Below, one piece after another: positions 12,841 through 23,941 of a stretch of DNA of 64,000 nt. Numbering within the stretch: position 1 is the stretch's first letter; every line of letters starts with the position of its first letter. A program made the position numbers and the translations under genes. The notes below the pieces were generated by a model, which was given only the letters and a program-made list of their open reading frames with translations, was not told where the DNA came from and ran no database searches. The DNA comes from Malus domestica. Its lineage: Eukaryota > Streptophyta > Magnoliopsida > Rosales > Rosaceae. The stretch spans positions 5,179,501 through 5,243,500 of the forward strand of contig NC_091677.1 of NCBI RefSeq assembly GCF_042453785.1, written 5' to 3'.

Positions 12841-14554
12841 ATGTATTGGTTTCTTACAGTTATATTTCTGGTTGCTACTCTCACATTTCATACTCCTTCA
12901 GAGGCTAGCCATGAGAAGAACCATCCTTCTGCAGTTGTTGTAGGCACTGTCTACTGTGACACATGTTTCCAAGAGGATTTCTCACATACCAGCCATTTCA
13001 TTTCAGGTAAACTTCATCTCAAATTTTCAAGTTTCAACAAGTTCATAATCAAATTTCTTTTTGTATTGTAGTCCGGCCCTTCTCTCCTCTTGCATACTCT
13101 CATTTCTATTTTTGATCTTTAAATTTGAATAAATCAAAGAAAAATCAAAAGAACAAAAATAAACAAAGGTGTACAAAAGGAGAAATGTAAAATCTGGTAA
13201 ATTGACTAAGAAATAGAATTAAAAAAAGTTCGTACCCAGTGCACAAGGCTCCCGCTTTAAGCAGGGTCTGGGAGAGGTGACTAAGAAATAGAATTGGCCA
13301 GAATAATTTCATTACTTCTGATTGTAAAACCTTTATACAGATATTTCCTATGAGTCAACTATACAACTAGGAAAAGTAAATAACATAAATCAATTACAGC
13401 AAAATCTCTCCTTGGCGGTAGGATTCTGCATTCAATCACAATTTCTTTCCAACATTTATTATTTCTCTTAAAGAAAAATGGAGGATATTTCATTAATTTG
13501 TATATGTCGATATCATTGTCGTCCAGTAAATATGTCATCAATAACGTGGCTATTTCATTGTGAGTCCAACAAAACGTACAGACATGTTGTGGATGCATTT
13601 TCGAAAATATCAATAACCTTGTTGGGTTCTTGTGCAGGGGCTTCTGTTGGTGTGGAATGCAAAGATGGGAGTTCAACAGAACAAAGTTTCAAGGCACAAG
13701 TGAAAACAAATAGCCATGGACAATTCAAAGTCCTTCTGCCATTCTCGGTGAGCAAACATGTCAAGAAAATTGAAGGATGCTCAGTGAAACTAATCAGCAG
13801 CAGTGAACCCTACTGTGCTGTGGCCTCATCAGCCACCTCCTCTTCCTTACACCTCAAGGCAAGAAAGCAAGGGACTCACATATTCTCTGCTGGTTTCTTC
13901 ACCTTCAAGCCTCTCAAACAACCCACCTTATGCAACCAGAAACCCAGCATTCAGAATTCCAAGAAATTAAATTCCCAGAAGTTCTCATTCCCTCGTACTG
14001 ATGAGCTGGAATTCCCATCACCCTCTCAAGTGGACCCCACAATTCCTGATCTACCTCCCGTCCCTAAGATCCCTTATCTTCCACCACTGCCACAACTCCC
14101 TCCTCTCCCTCCCATCCCAATTGGTGTCCCAGGACTCCCAGGACTTCCTGGAATTCCAGGTTCGCCCCCTGTTGCTGTAAAAACTTCATCTGTGTCCTCC
14201 AACTCCAAAACTTCAAAGAATGAGCAACTAGGTGATAATAAAGAAGTAGCGCATCCAGATGATATATTTCCACCTTTATTTCCACCAATTATCCCTAATC
14301 CACTTCAGCCCCCACCAGCTCCATTAATCCCTAATTTGCCCCCTCTTCCTGGTTCTCCACCAGCAGGTCCAGCACCATTGATTCCCAACCTGCCAATTCC
14401 CAACCTGCCACCTATATCTGGTTTGACTCCATCGCCGTCACCACCACCACCAATCATCCCATTCCTCCCTCCACTCCCCGTCCCACTCCCACCTGTGCCT
14501 CGGATCCCCGGAATTCCCCCAGCAGCTTCTTCAAAACAAAGTACTTCACCTTGA
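12841..14554 (+). CDS. Pollen Ole e 1 / extensin-like proline-rich secreted protein, left copy (360 aa)
   Basis: Two exons, 12841-13006 and 13638-14554, join in phase across a GT-AG intron (166 + 917 = 1083 nt). A signal peptide is evident (WFLTVIFLVATLTF, likely cut near SEA-SHEK). Residues about 30-150 form a Pollen Ole e 1-type domain with its usual cysteines (VYCDTC, VECKDG, EGCSVKL, EPYCAV). The remainder is a Pro-rich tail with repeated PPLPPLPPIP, GLPGLPGIPG and PLIPNLP motifs, as in cell-wall proline-rich/extensin-like proteins. It is probably a structural wall protein; the exact role and tissue are unknown. The frame open back to 13478 is intron sequence, because the true N terminus with the signal peptide is in exon 1. 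The intron contains a SINE fragment absent from the right copy. Confidence 0.85.
13203..13295 (-). mobile_element. 5'-truncated SINE fragment in the Ole e 1 intron (left copy only)
   Basis: The 57-bp insert 13221-13277 is the reverse complement of the 3' end of the SINE at 58937-59101, including its terminal cttgtgcactgggtacga motif and a poly-T (here poly-A) tail. It is flanked by an 18-bp target-site duplication, tgactaagaaatagaatt, at 13203-13220 and 13278-13295. The right duplication copy has a single version of this target and no insert. Confidence 0.88.
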
Positions 14555-15234
14555 TTTAAACTATAATATATTTAACTATGAATCATGTATAATTATTTTT
14601 CCAAATAATGTGTTTTACATGTTGGTTTAAGGTTTTTATTATGTAAAAGATACTGTATGGTTGGTTGTGCAATTATCAGAAGGATATACGCTTTATATTA
14701 GTAGGGTTTGTATCATTGTATGTTTGTGCTTTTGTAAGGAGCATGTGGTGGACACAAAATTATTGTACTTGGAATAAGGCTATGGGTTCCCTTCATCTGA
14801 CAGACTTTTATTTACTTTGAAAAGAATCCCTATTATAATGTGATTTTGCTATACTATTTTTATGATATTATTCGACTCCTTATTGTAAAAAGAATTTAAT
14901 TGAAAATTATAGCCCCATACATACACAAAAATATCACAAATTTTGAGAGAAAAAAAATATCTTAAATTTTGAATTGTATGCATTTCAACCACTCTCCAAA
15001 TGAAGAATAAAAATCGATCCATTTGAGGTTGCCTGAGCTTCTTCAAAACAAACTAAGGATAAGGAAAACAAATGAAAGAAAGCTTTCAGCAAGCAAGAGT
15101 AGGGTGCATAACTGCATATACATAGCAGTCGTTTCATTCATAAAACAGGGAAGCTTAAGGTATTGCCTGTGAAGTGATTAATTCGTATAGTTCATAGACA
15201 AATATGAGTACAACGATACAATACGATTTGATTA
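14555..15234 (+). other. 3' flank of the left Ole e 1 gene
   Basis: AT-rich sequence follows the stop codon and is nearly identical to 27954-28640 in the right copy. It probably contains the 3' untranslated region and polyadenylation signals. No gene was seen. Confidence 0.4.
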
Positions 15235-15368
15235 TTCTAAACACCCATTTTTACCTCCCATACACTTTTTGTTGATTTTGTCTTTTGATTTTCTTCAATT
15301 CATTTGATCCAACTGTCAAAAATTAAGAGGGTATGTGAAAAGTACAGGGATTTGTAGATAGCATCACC
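15235..15368. repeat. MITE-like inverted-repeat element (left copy)
   Basis: The ends ttctaaacacccattttta / cctcccatacac and gtatgtgaaaagtacagggatttgtagatagc are imperfect inverted repeats. The same element is at about 28640-28775 in the right copy, so it predates the duplication. Confidence 0.4.
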
Positions 15369-15675
15369 CATTAGTTAATAGCATATGATTAATTTGTGAA
15401 AAATGTTATTTTTTCCAAATATTTATACAATTATTTTGTATCATCTCTCTAATAGAGACGAATCCACATTTATTGACATGTTCTACTTCTATTAAAGAGA
15501 TAATAAGTGTAGCGCAAAAATTCAAAATTTCAAGAAAAAGGAGAATCATGGATTTAGAGATTAAAATATTATTATATCAATTATTATTGAATATTATATC
15601 GGTCCCCTAGAGAAAACTGAAGCGCGTCGGTCATGCTTTTCTATATGGGCCCCTTAGAGAGAATATGCAGATTCG

Positions 15676-16432
15676 CTGTCCCCTTTTACGTGTCTCCTTT
15701 GTGTCTAGTTTACTAATATTTTGACACATATCCTCTAACTTATATGAGAAATAACACCGTTAATTTTTTATTTGACATTTAAAAATTAAAAACAAAATCA
15801 AACACAGGAGGATCCTTCTGCAAATTTTTGAGTTCCTTCGTATCAAAATCCTTAGATCAACACCCACATATCAAAATCCCTAACCAAAACCCCCAGATCA
15901 AAATCCATAACCAAAACCCATGCGACACAACGAAGACGACGATAGGCCGAGTTACTGAGAGAGAAAACGAAGATACGCTTGGATGCCATCTGCGAAACTC
16001 ATATTTTTCTTCTCAAACCCTAATAGGCCGAGTTAATGAGAGTGAAAACGAAGACGGCGACAAATCGAATTCGGTTGAAGCGGAAACGGAAAGAAAGAGG
16101 AAGGGAAATGCAATTGATTTTTGATGGGGGAGATGGGTTGATTGAGAGTGCAGAAGGTGTTTGATAATATGACTGAGAGAGACTTGGTCTTGTAATTCTA
16201 TGATCTGGTGTTACTCTCAAAAGGGTCTTCACCGTGAGTCATTGAAGATGTATAATGGGTCTTGATGAGTTTACAATTGTTGGGTTGCTTTCGCCTTGTG
16301 CTCAATTGGGCGCATTGAATATTAAATAAAAATAAATAAATAACTTAACAGAGTTATTTCTTAGTTAAGTTAAAGAATATGTGTCGAAATATTAGTAAAC
16401 AAGACACAAATAAGACATGTAAAACTGAACAG
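15676..16432. mobile_element. DNA element with long terminal inverted repeats (left copy)
   Basis: The left end (ctgtccccttttacgtgtct, continuing to about 15745) is the imperfect reverse complement of the right end (about 16365-16432), over some 60-70 bp. The right end of the other copy (gtaaaaggggac at 29743-29754) matches the left end even better. A candidate 8-bp target duplication, cagattcg / cagatctg, has two mismatches. The core (15828-16232) has open frames on both strands, with repeated phrases such as aggccgagtta and gaaaacgaaga; I do not recognise a transposase. It could be a non-autonomous hAT- or Mutator-type element carrying host sequence. Confidence 0.6.
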
Positions 16433-17229
16433 CAGATCTGCAGCTGTTAAAAGACCAATGAAATGAACCATTTCAACAAATTAAAAGAAGGCAAATATCT
16501 GTACGTAACGACAACGTCAGAATTAGGTCATCTTCTTTGGGCTCGTAGCGAGTTAACTCGCTACTTCTGCAAGTCACAGTCATAGACATAAAGGTTGATG
16601 TCGAGCATGACGAGCCGTATCACATACCTTTCTGTTTCATTCAAGTTCGATCGACTTCAACTCTTATTTCGACCAAGTAGGTGATAAAAGCTTAGGGTTT
16701 AGTGTTTTGGGTTTCGGAGAATGATTTTGTAACTAGGGTTTAGGTTTTTGGACTGCTTGCACAAAATCATTCTCCACTATGGGGAGAAAAATCACCATAA
16801 TCTGAGCCACCTTCTATGATTTTAACTTAATCAGTACATTTTATTCTTATATTTTCGCAAATATATGTTTGGATGAAGAAATTTAAGATTACTAAGAAAT
16901 TTTAAAATGACGCAAATTGAAATGACGGGATTTTATTTACTAGAATTTGTGAATTTTCTTGTTTCGTTAACCTAAAAGAACAATGGAATTGAGAATGAAA
17001 TTTGTTAATTTTAAACTCTCAATTATAGAAATTGGGAAATGACACCTATTTACATGGAATTTAAACTTGGGAATTGGAGGCCCCAAATTCCAAGTTTTTT
17101 TTTTCACACAGAAATTCTAAATTTTTATGTTTATAAATCCAAATAAGGGAATTGGTGCATGTCAATTTATAAATTCTTACTTTTTTCATGCGAAAATTCT
17201 AAATTTCTATGTTTAACATTAAGTTTTAA
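16433..17229. other. AT-rich intergenic DNA
   Basis: No gene was seen. The stretch is matched by 29755-30515 in the right copy. A short inverted phrase, ggagaatgattttgt and acaaaatcattctcc (about 16716-16775), flanks a small spacer in both copies. Confidence 0.4.
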
Positions 17230-17640
17230 GGGGTGTATTCAATTGGAATTTTGAGGGATTTTAATTATTTTAATGAATCTAAGGGTATTTAATCAGGATT
17301 TTAAGTGATTCTCTGAAATTCAATGTGTATTCAATCAGGGTTTTAGGATAGTTTATTAAAATCTTTAAAAATCCGGATGTATTCAATTAGAATTTTAAAG
17401 AAGTTTATAATATTCTAGGTATATTCAATTAGAAGTAGAATTTAGAGAATTTGGAAAAGTTGAGGAATTAGAGGGAATTGGAGAGATTTTGTAGTGTATT
17501 TTAAGCATCCATAAATCTCATCTCTTCCCATAAGATTTTGAGAGAAATGAATTAAAATTTTAAATAGAATCTCTACAAATCAGTTAAACTCCGTAAAAAT
17601 CCATTAAAATCTCTCAAATTCCCAATTGAATACACCTCTA
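17230..17640. mobile_element. 411-bp MITE with TTAA flanks (left copy only)
   Basis: Terminal inverted repeats start ggggtgtattcaattgg on the left and, read in reverse complement, tagaggtgtattcaattggg on the right, and extend about 35 bp. The element is flanked by ttaa at 17226-17229 and 17641-17644. The end motif recurs inside as several direct copies (tattcaatcagg, tattcaattag). The right duplication copy shows one ttaa and no insert (near 30515). The ends resemble PIF/Harbinger-type MITEs; the target could be TTA or TTAA. Confidence 0.85.
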
Positions 17641-17839
17641 TTAATTCTCGTATAAATTTTTTGTCGTTGGTTTGGTTTGTATGATGAAAATTAGCGTGCT
17701 CAGACATACTTGTTAGTCCAACTTCAAGCAAATTTGTAGTCTGCAAGTCCGTTCTCTCTATCTGGAACCTTCCTTGCAAAGGAAGGAAATCTTAACGGAT
17801 TCTTGCAACCCTTCCCCAAAAGCTACGAATAAACTCCTT

Positions 17840-18040
17840 AACGACGACGGTTCAACATTGAGACGCCGTCACCTATGCCCCTCAAGTCCTTGCACAACAT
17901 GACGCCAAAAGACTCCGCATTACCTTAGCGGCCCTAGGGTTTTGTTTCGTGCAGACAAAGCCATATACCTTCTGACGAAATCAAGTATATCAAACTATGT
18001 GGATTTCACATGCATTGAAGTAAACTCCATTTTTGATGAT
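17840..18040 (+). pseudogene. Rab escort protein (REP) pseudogene, 5' piece, left copy
   Basis: The frame from about 17926 encodes PRVLFRADKAIYLLTK followed by SNYVDFT and EVNSIFD. This matches the plant Rab escort protein, which presents Rab GTPases to geranylgeranyl transferase. Upstream, RRFNIE (about 17852) may be the preceding REP motif, but frames are disrupted. The exon is cut at 18040 by the copia element and resumes at 22756. Compare the uninterrupted equivalent at 30803-31167. Confidence 0.75.
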
Positions 18041-18189
18041 TGTAGACAATTAGGGTTTATGGGGTTTAGGGTTTTGTATTTTATTATACTGTATAGCTGC
18101 TACCAACTCTCTTTACCATGTAGACCCCTTAGTATATAAAATCCCTTGTAAAGTATACTTGAAAGTGAATGAGAATCTGAAACTTCACA
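18041..18189 (+). repeat. 5' LTR of the copia element
   Basis: This 149-bp repeat starts tgtagacaattag and ends gaaacttcaca. It differs from the 3' LTR at three positions. A tataaaa motif lies near 18135, suited to driving element transcription. Confidence 0.93.
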
Positions 18190-18202
18190 TGGTATAGAGC
18201 CT
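18190..18202 (+). other. Primer-binding site of the copia element
   Basis: tggtatagagcc immediately follows the 5' LTR. It resembles the initiator methionine tRNA complement tggtatcagagc with one base missing. Confidence 0.75.
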
Positions 18203-18225
18203 ATGATCCCTCCTTTTTCTTTTCC

Positions 18226-21200
18226 ATGGCTTCTGCTACTTCCTTTCCTCCCTCTTCCATTCCTAATATCTCTACTCTTGTTTCTGTCAAACTTTCTGAA
18301 TCTAATTACTTACCATGGGAAAGCCAAGTTAAACCATTCTTGATTGGCCAAAACTTTTGGCATTTTGTAGATGGATCCCACCCTTGCTCTCCTCTCTTTA
18401 TCACCACCACAACTCAAGCACCTTCCCCAAATACCTCTGCTGATTCCGCCTCCTCCACAGTGGTGCCTCCTATCACTACTAGCGTCCCTAACCCCGATTA
18501 CCTGGTATGGTACCAGACTGATCAGACCCTTGTCAGCATGTTACGTGCTACCCTTACTGAGCCTGTTCTCTCGTTGACCGTCGGGCTATCTACTTCTCGT
18601 GAGATCTGGGAACATCTTCGTCAAAATTTTTCTCAACAATCTCTTGCCAACTCTACTCATACTCGGTTTCAGCTGCTGTCTCTTCAAAAAGGTACCAAGA
18701 CGATCTCCGAATATCTGGGTCTTGCCAAACATTTGGCAGATCAATTGGCTTCTATTGGCCAACCAGTTCAGAATGATGATTTGGTGACTTATGTACTTAA
18801 TGGCTTGGGGTCTGAATATGAGATTCTTGTCTTGGCACTGACCAACTTTCCTCCTCTACCGTCCTTTAACGACTCGCGTGCTCGTCTTCTGGTTTATGAA
18901 TCCAAGCATGCCATGACTCAAGCTACTTTAGCTCCCTCCGCTCTCTACTCCGCCCGTAGCTCTGGTGGTTCTCCCTCTCAGGGGCGTGCTAGTCTGCCTT
19001 CTCGCCATAATGGCACTTCCAATGGCAATCGGCATCCCCGTAATCATGGAGGTGGCCGTTTTACCGTGCATGGCGGTGCTGGCCGATATGGTCCACGTAC
19101 TGCTCAACACCGGCCTGGTATCCTTGGTCCAAGACCTACTCCTCGTGGTCCTCAGTGTTGGGCATGCAATCAGTTTGGTCACATAGCTGCCTTGTGCCCC
19201 CGCGCGACTCGCTCCGATGATGATATCTCTCGAGCTTTTGCTGGCATGCATGTTGCTTCTCCCTCCGATCCTACATGGTATCCGGATACTGGTGCCACTT
19301 ACCATATGACCAGTGACCCTCAATTCCTCTCTTCGCTTACTCGGTATGCTTCTAATGACAAAGTTACTGTGGGTAATGGTGAGACCCTCCCTATTGCGCA
19401 CACTGGTAATCTTTCTTTTAAGTCCGGGCCCTTCATTTTTCGGTTATCCTAAGTTTTGCATGTTCCAGCAATTCGGAAAAATTTATTGTCGGTTGCTAAG
19501 TTTACACGTGATAATCTTGTTAGTCTCTTGTTCTTTCCGTGGGGTTTTGTTGTCCGTGACTTAAAAACGGGTGTTGTTCTTTTTCAGGGCCCATGTGAGG
19601 ATGTTCTTTATCCCCTCAAGCTTGGTCTTGCTCCTAGCACTGGTTCTACTACCAAAAATGCCTTTGTTTCCACTTTTGCTTCACCCTCCCTCTGGCATAG
19701 TCGTCTTGGGCATCCATCCCGTCAAGTTCTTAATGTATTAGCCTCTAGTAATGTATTAGGCTCGTCCTTTGCTGTCTCCCCCAAAGATTTTTGTAATCAC
19801 TGTGCGTTGGCCAAATCCCATCGCCTCGCATTTACACCTTCAGAACATTATTCACTGTCTCCTTTTGAATTAATACATACTGATGTTTGGATGTCTCCTA
19901 TTCTATCGGTGTCGGGCTTTCGTTATTATGTTTTGTTTACAGATGATTACACACGGTACACATGGATTTATCCCATGCGTAAGAAATCTGAGGTCTTTCT
20001 TCATTTTTCCAATTTTATAACTCTCATCTCTAATCAGTTTTCAACAATGGTTAAAATACTCCAAAGTGATGGGGGTAAAGAATATGATAATTTGTCCTTT
20101 CGTCAATTGTGTGCGCGAAAAGGGATTCACCATAGATTCTCCTGTCCTCATACCCCACAGCAAAATGGACTTGCAGAACGCAAGCATCGTTATATCTCAG
20201 AAATGGGACGCACCCTGTTACTTGCTGCCAATCTTCCACATAAATTTTGGGCTGAGGCACTCTGCACTGCTGTTTATATAATTAATCGGCTACCCACTCC
20301 TATTCTCAAGTGGACCTCTCCGTTTCACTCTTTGTTTGGCCGGGATCCTGATTACATGGCTTTGCGCACGTTTGGGTGTGCTTGCTTTCCATACCTTGGT
20401 GATTATGCAACTTACAAACTCCAACCCCGATCCTTGTCATGTGTTTTCCTTGGCTACAGTGACCAATATAAAGGCTATCGTTGTCTTCATCCCTCAACTG
20501 GACGTGTATATCTGTCTCGTCATGTTAAATTCAATGAGCATGATTTTCCTTTCCACTCCTCTATGGCATCACCTTCTGCGCCTGAATCAGACTTGGTATT
20601 TGTTCCCATTCACCCCGTACCTACCCCTCTTCTCCACCAACCACCCGTGCCTATGCCTCAAAATCAGGATCTCACCCATACCACCACTTCTGCCACTGTT
20701 CCTGTGTCAGTCTCCCCTACAATCCCGCAGCAACCCTGCCCTTCACGTGAACCTTCCTTGCCAGCTCATAACCTGGCACCCATGCTGCCTGCAACCCCCG
20801 TGACTATCCCTCAAAATCTGGAACTCCCACCTGTCAACCTGCTTGCACCTATTCCTGCGTCTATCCCTACTACATCTCAACCACCTCACTCCTATCCACA
20901 TGTCTCTCAGTTGCCAGCTAGTGGCGTGGCTCCTCCTCCTTCCTCAGGACCTCACACACGGTCTAAGTCAGGGATTTTCAAACCCAAAACGAAGGCCTAC
21001 TTTGCTAGTCGTCATCCTCTTCCATCTGCGATGACCACCCTCGTTGAACAAGATGCGGAGCCCACTTGTTTTACACAGGCATCCTGATCCCCTCAGTGGC
21101 GCCAGGCTATGTTGGATGAGTTCAATGCACTGCTTAAACAAGGCACATGGACCTTAACCCCTCATGTTCCTCATGCTAACGTTGTCGGCTGTAAATGGGT

Positions 21201-22614
21201 GTTCAAAATCAAGTGCCATTCTGATGGCTCGATCGAGCGTCACAAGGCACGTCTTGTCGCCAAAGGCTTCCATCAACAGCCTGGGGTTGATTTCACAGAG
21301 ACCTTCAGTCCCGTTGTGAAGCCTACCACCATTCGAACCGTGCTCAGCCTTGCCGTGTCTCTCGATTGGTCGATACGTCAACTCAACGTCAAGAACGCCT
21401 TTCTCCATGGTTCACTTATGGAAGAGGTTTATATGACCCAACCACCTGGCTTTGTTGATCCCAATCGTCCCAACTATGTCTGTAAGCTTCGGAAAGCCAT
21501 CTACAGTCTTAAACAAGCTCCTCGAGCTTGGTTTCAACGCCTCAACACCTTTCTCATTCAGACAGGTTTTATCCAAAGTCGGGCAGATAGCTCAATGTTT
21601 ACATATCATCGTGGCTCCACTATCCTTGTTTTTCTTCTATATGTGGATGACATCGTTTTGACGGGTAACTCCCCTCCGTTGATTCAATCATTTATTCAAA
21701 CTCTGAGCACTGAGTTTGAGCTCAAGGATCTCGGCAAACTGCACTATTTCCTTGGCATAGAGGTCTCTTATTTATCCAATGGTATTCACTTGTCTCAAAA
21801 CAAATATACTTTGGAGTTATTACAACGTGGTGACTTATTAGGGTGTAAACCTTGTTCCACACCCATAGCAGCCAAGACTCATCTCTCTGCACACACTGGT
21901 ACTGCCCTTACGGATCCTTCTATTTATAGGCAGCTTGTGGGTTCTTTGCAGTATCTTACCCTAACTTGGCCAGATATTTCCTTTGCCGTGCAGCATGTCT
22001 CTCAGTTTATGGGTCGTCCCACTACTGCTCACTTAGAGGTTGTTAAACGTATATTGCGTTACCTTAAAGGCAGCTTGGGTATGGGACTTCGGTTGACTTC
22101 CTTTTCACAACCGTTTCATCTCATCACCTATTCAGATGCAGACTGGGCAGGGTGCCCTGACACACGTCGTTCCACCACTGGCTTTTGTATTTTTCTTGGT
22201 GACAATCTGATTTCTTGGTGTGCAAAGAAACAATGGACGGTATCTCGATCTAGTGCCGAAGCGGAGTATCGGGCACTTGCCTTTGCATGCGCTGATTCTA
22301 TTTGGATAATGGGTCTTTTGCGTGACCTCTGTGTTTCCGTCTCTGAGCCCACAGTGATGCATTGTGACAATTTGAGTGCCACATATATGGCTGCTAATCC
22401 GGTCTTTCATGCCCGCACAAAACACATCGCTTTAGATTATCATTTCGTCCGGAAACGTGTTGCTTCAGGGACTCACCGTGTTCACTTTCTTCCTTCTATT
22501 TCGCAACTGGCTGATCTCTTTACAAAAGGCCTGTCGAAGACGCGTTTCCAGTCCTTGTGTTCCAAACTTGTCTCCTCTCCGGCGCCAAGTTTGCGGGGGA
22601 GTGTAGACAGTTAG
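18226..22614 (+). pseudogene. copia gag-pol polyprotein with two in-frame stops and an altered RT catalytic residue
   Basis: One frame spans 18226-22614, broken by TAA at 19450-19452 and TGA at 21085-21087, with no frameshift. Domains in order: Gag (UBN2-type, residues about 15-230); zinc knuckle CWACNQFGHIAALC (about 311); aspartic protease DTGA (about 352); GAG pre-integrase (LWHSRLGHPS); integrase with catalytic residues in HTDVW, SDGGKEY and NGLAERKH; reverse transcriptase; RNase H (SDADWAGC, SSAEAEYRAL). The RT keeps YVDD (21640-21651), but motif A reads QLNVKNAFLHG, where the family has an aspartate in place of the first N (codon AAC at 21385-21387). The first stop lies between protease and integrase, the second between integrase and RT. 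The element cannot make a full polyprotein. Confidence 0.93.
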
Positions 22615-22750
22615 GGTTTAGGGGGTTTAGGGTTTTGTATTTTATTATACTGTATAGCTGCTACCAACTCTCTTTACCCTGTAGACCCCTTAGTATATAA
22701 AATCCCTTGTAAAGTATACTTGAAAGTGAATGAGAATCTGAAACTTCACA
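22602..22750 (+). repeat. 3' LTR of the copia element
   Basis: This 149-bp repeat is preceded by the purine tract gcgggggag. It matches the 5' LTR except at three bases and ends gaaacttcaca before the acgat target copy. Confidence 0.93.
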
Positions 22751-22755
22751 ACGAT

Positions 22756-23941
22756 GATGTCGGGGAGTTGTGGAATTTTCCAGACTCTTGACTAGCGGTA
22801 TTTAAAGTCAGGTCGCTAACCCTTATGGAGAAGAATAAGTTGATGAGGTTCTTCAAGCTTGTTTGGCAACACTTGGAAACCTCTGATGATGGTGGTGGTG
22901 ACCAGGGGAGTGAAGAAACTAGTCGAAGTTCAAAAATTTCAGATGAGGATTTGGAGAGTCCTTTTGTTGACTTCCAAAACATAATGCAATTGCCACACAA
23001 GATCAAATCGTAAGAATCGCATGACAATTATTTTATGTTTGGTTTTGCTGCTTTTTTCATCACAAGCTTTATATATGTTCCTAATTGCCTTGGTATGATT
23101 GCTCTTAATTTTCTGGAAACTTTTGTTTTACAACAAATTCGGAGAGGGATTCAAACTTGGGTGCATATGGTGTTAAACTATTAGCTTTTGATTGGTGATA
23201 TTGATTGATTCATGGAATGAAAATGAAAGAACAAAATCTGAAAAACTGGGGATGTCCAACCAGTCGGTGAACTGGTCTGATAGAGGAAGAGCGAGCAAAG
23301 CAAAGTGCATGCTCTGCTTTTGGCTGGGTGAATTGCTCGGGATTTTTTTTTCTCTCTCCAAGTTGGCTGGTGCTTTATTTTACTGGGCTATCACACTCAC
23401 CGATTCTCATTTCTTTAGAGGTTTATACACATATATTAATTTGTTACAATAATTAAGACACTAACTCTAACAGATGGTGAAGTACACTGCCTTAACCTAC
23501 TTCGCTAAATCCAGGTTTGCAGACGTGAAATCTAGGAAACTTCACACACCAGTGGTTGAATCAGTATAGAATACCTCTTAACACTCCATCTGCTTGTGGG
23601 CAACAAAAAGCACTCTTTGCTGCTGGTCACTTCATTTTTGTCTTCCTTTCTTTAGATAGGACGTCATTATAATAGCTTTCACTTCTTTGTGCTTATGAAA
23701 TGAAATTTACGGGTAGCCTACATTAGCATTCACTGAATGCTGTTGCCAAGATTAATTATACGATGTAGTTTTTCCTAGGTCTCAAAAACAATATATCTTC
23801 AGTATGCTGAGAACTTATGTCATCTTCTCGAGTATAATTATTTTATATGCCATTGCCATGGTAGACTATGATCAAGACAATTTGGAAGCATGTAAAAGTA
23901 TACTTATGAAGAGGGATGGGATTGAGCGTTTAGCACTATAA
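22756..23941 (+). pseudogene. Rab escort protein (REP) pseudogene, 3' piece, left copy
   Basis: The exon continues after the copia element: VGELWNFPDS, then TGA (22789-22791), then LAVFKVRSLTLMEKNKLMRF and ISDEDLESPF to KIKS (ending 23009 at a gtaag donor). The next exon starts at 23833 and encodes LYAIAMVDYDQDNLEAC to GIERLAL, followed by TAA at 23939-23941. Functional REPs have a tyrosine codon there. The phase across the intron is intact, so this is a decayed genomic copy and not a retrocopy. Later REP exons are missing. Confidence 0.85.

Larger units (their letters stand above)
18041..22750 (+). mobile_element. Ty1/copia LTR retrotransposon, nearly intact but mutated
   Basis: A 4710-bp element has two 149-bp LTRs (TGTAGACA...CTTCACA) that differ at three positions, a methionine-tRNA-type primer-binding site, one gag-pol frame (18226-22614) and a polypurine tract (gcgggggag) just before the 3' LTR. 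Target duplications are atgat (18036-18040) and acgat (22751-22755), with one mismatch. The empty site in the right copy (accat, near 30909) fits an original acgat. The element lies in the sense direction inside an exon of the Rab escort pseudogene. The few LTR differences indicate a recent insertion, later than the segmental duplication. Confidence 0.95.

Noticed and set aside
13478..13637. An upstream extension of the Ole e 1 exon 2 reading frame that would start a longer protein.
   Set aside because: It is intron sequence. Splicing from 13006 to 13638 gives a signal peptide and the complete Ole e 1 motif in frame, whereas the extension is not protein-like and is not open to the same start in the right copy.
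18928..19401. A 157-codon frame on the minus strand within gag.
   Set aside because: It is a shadow of the gag-pol frame and shows no independent protein features.
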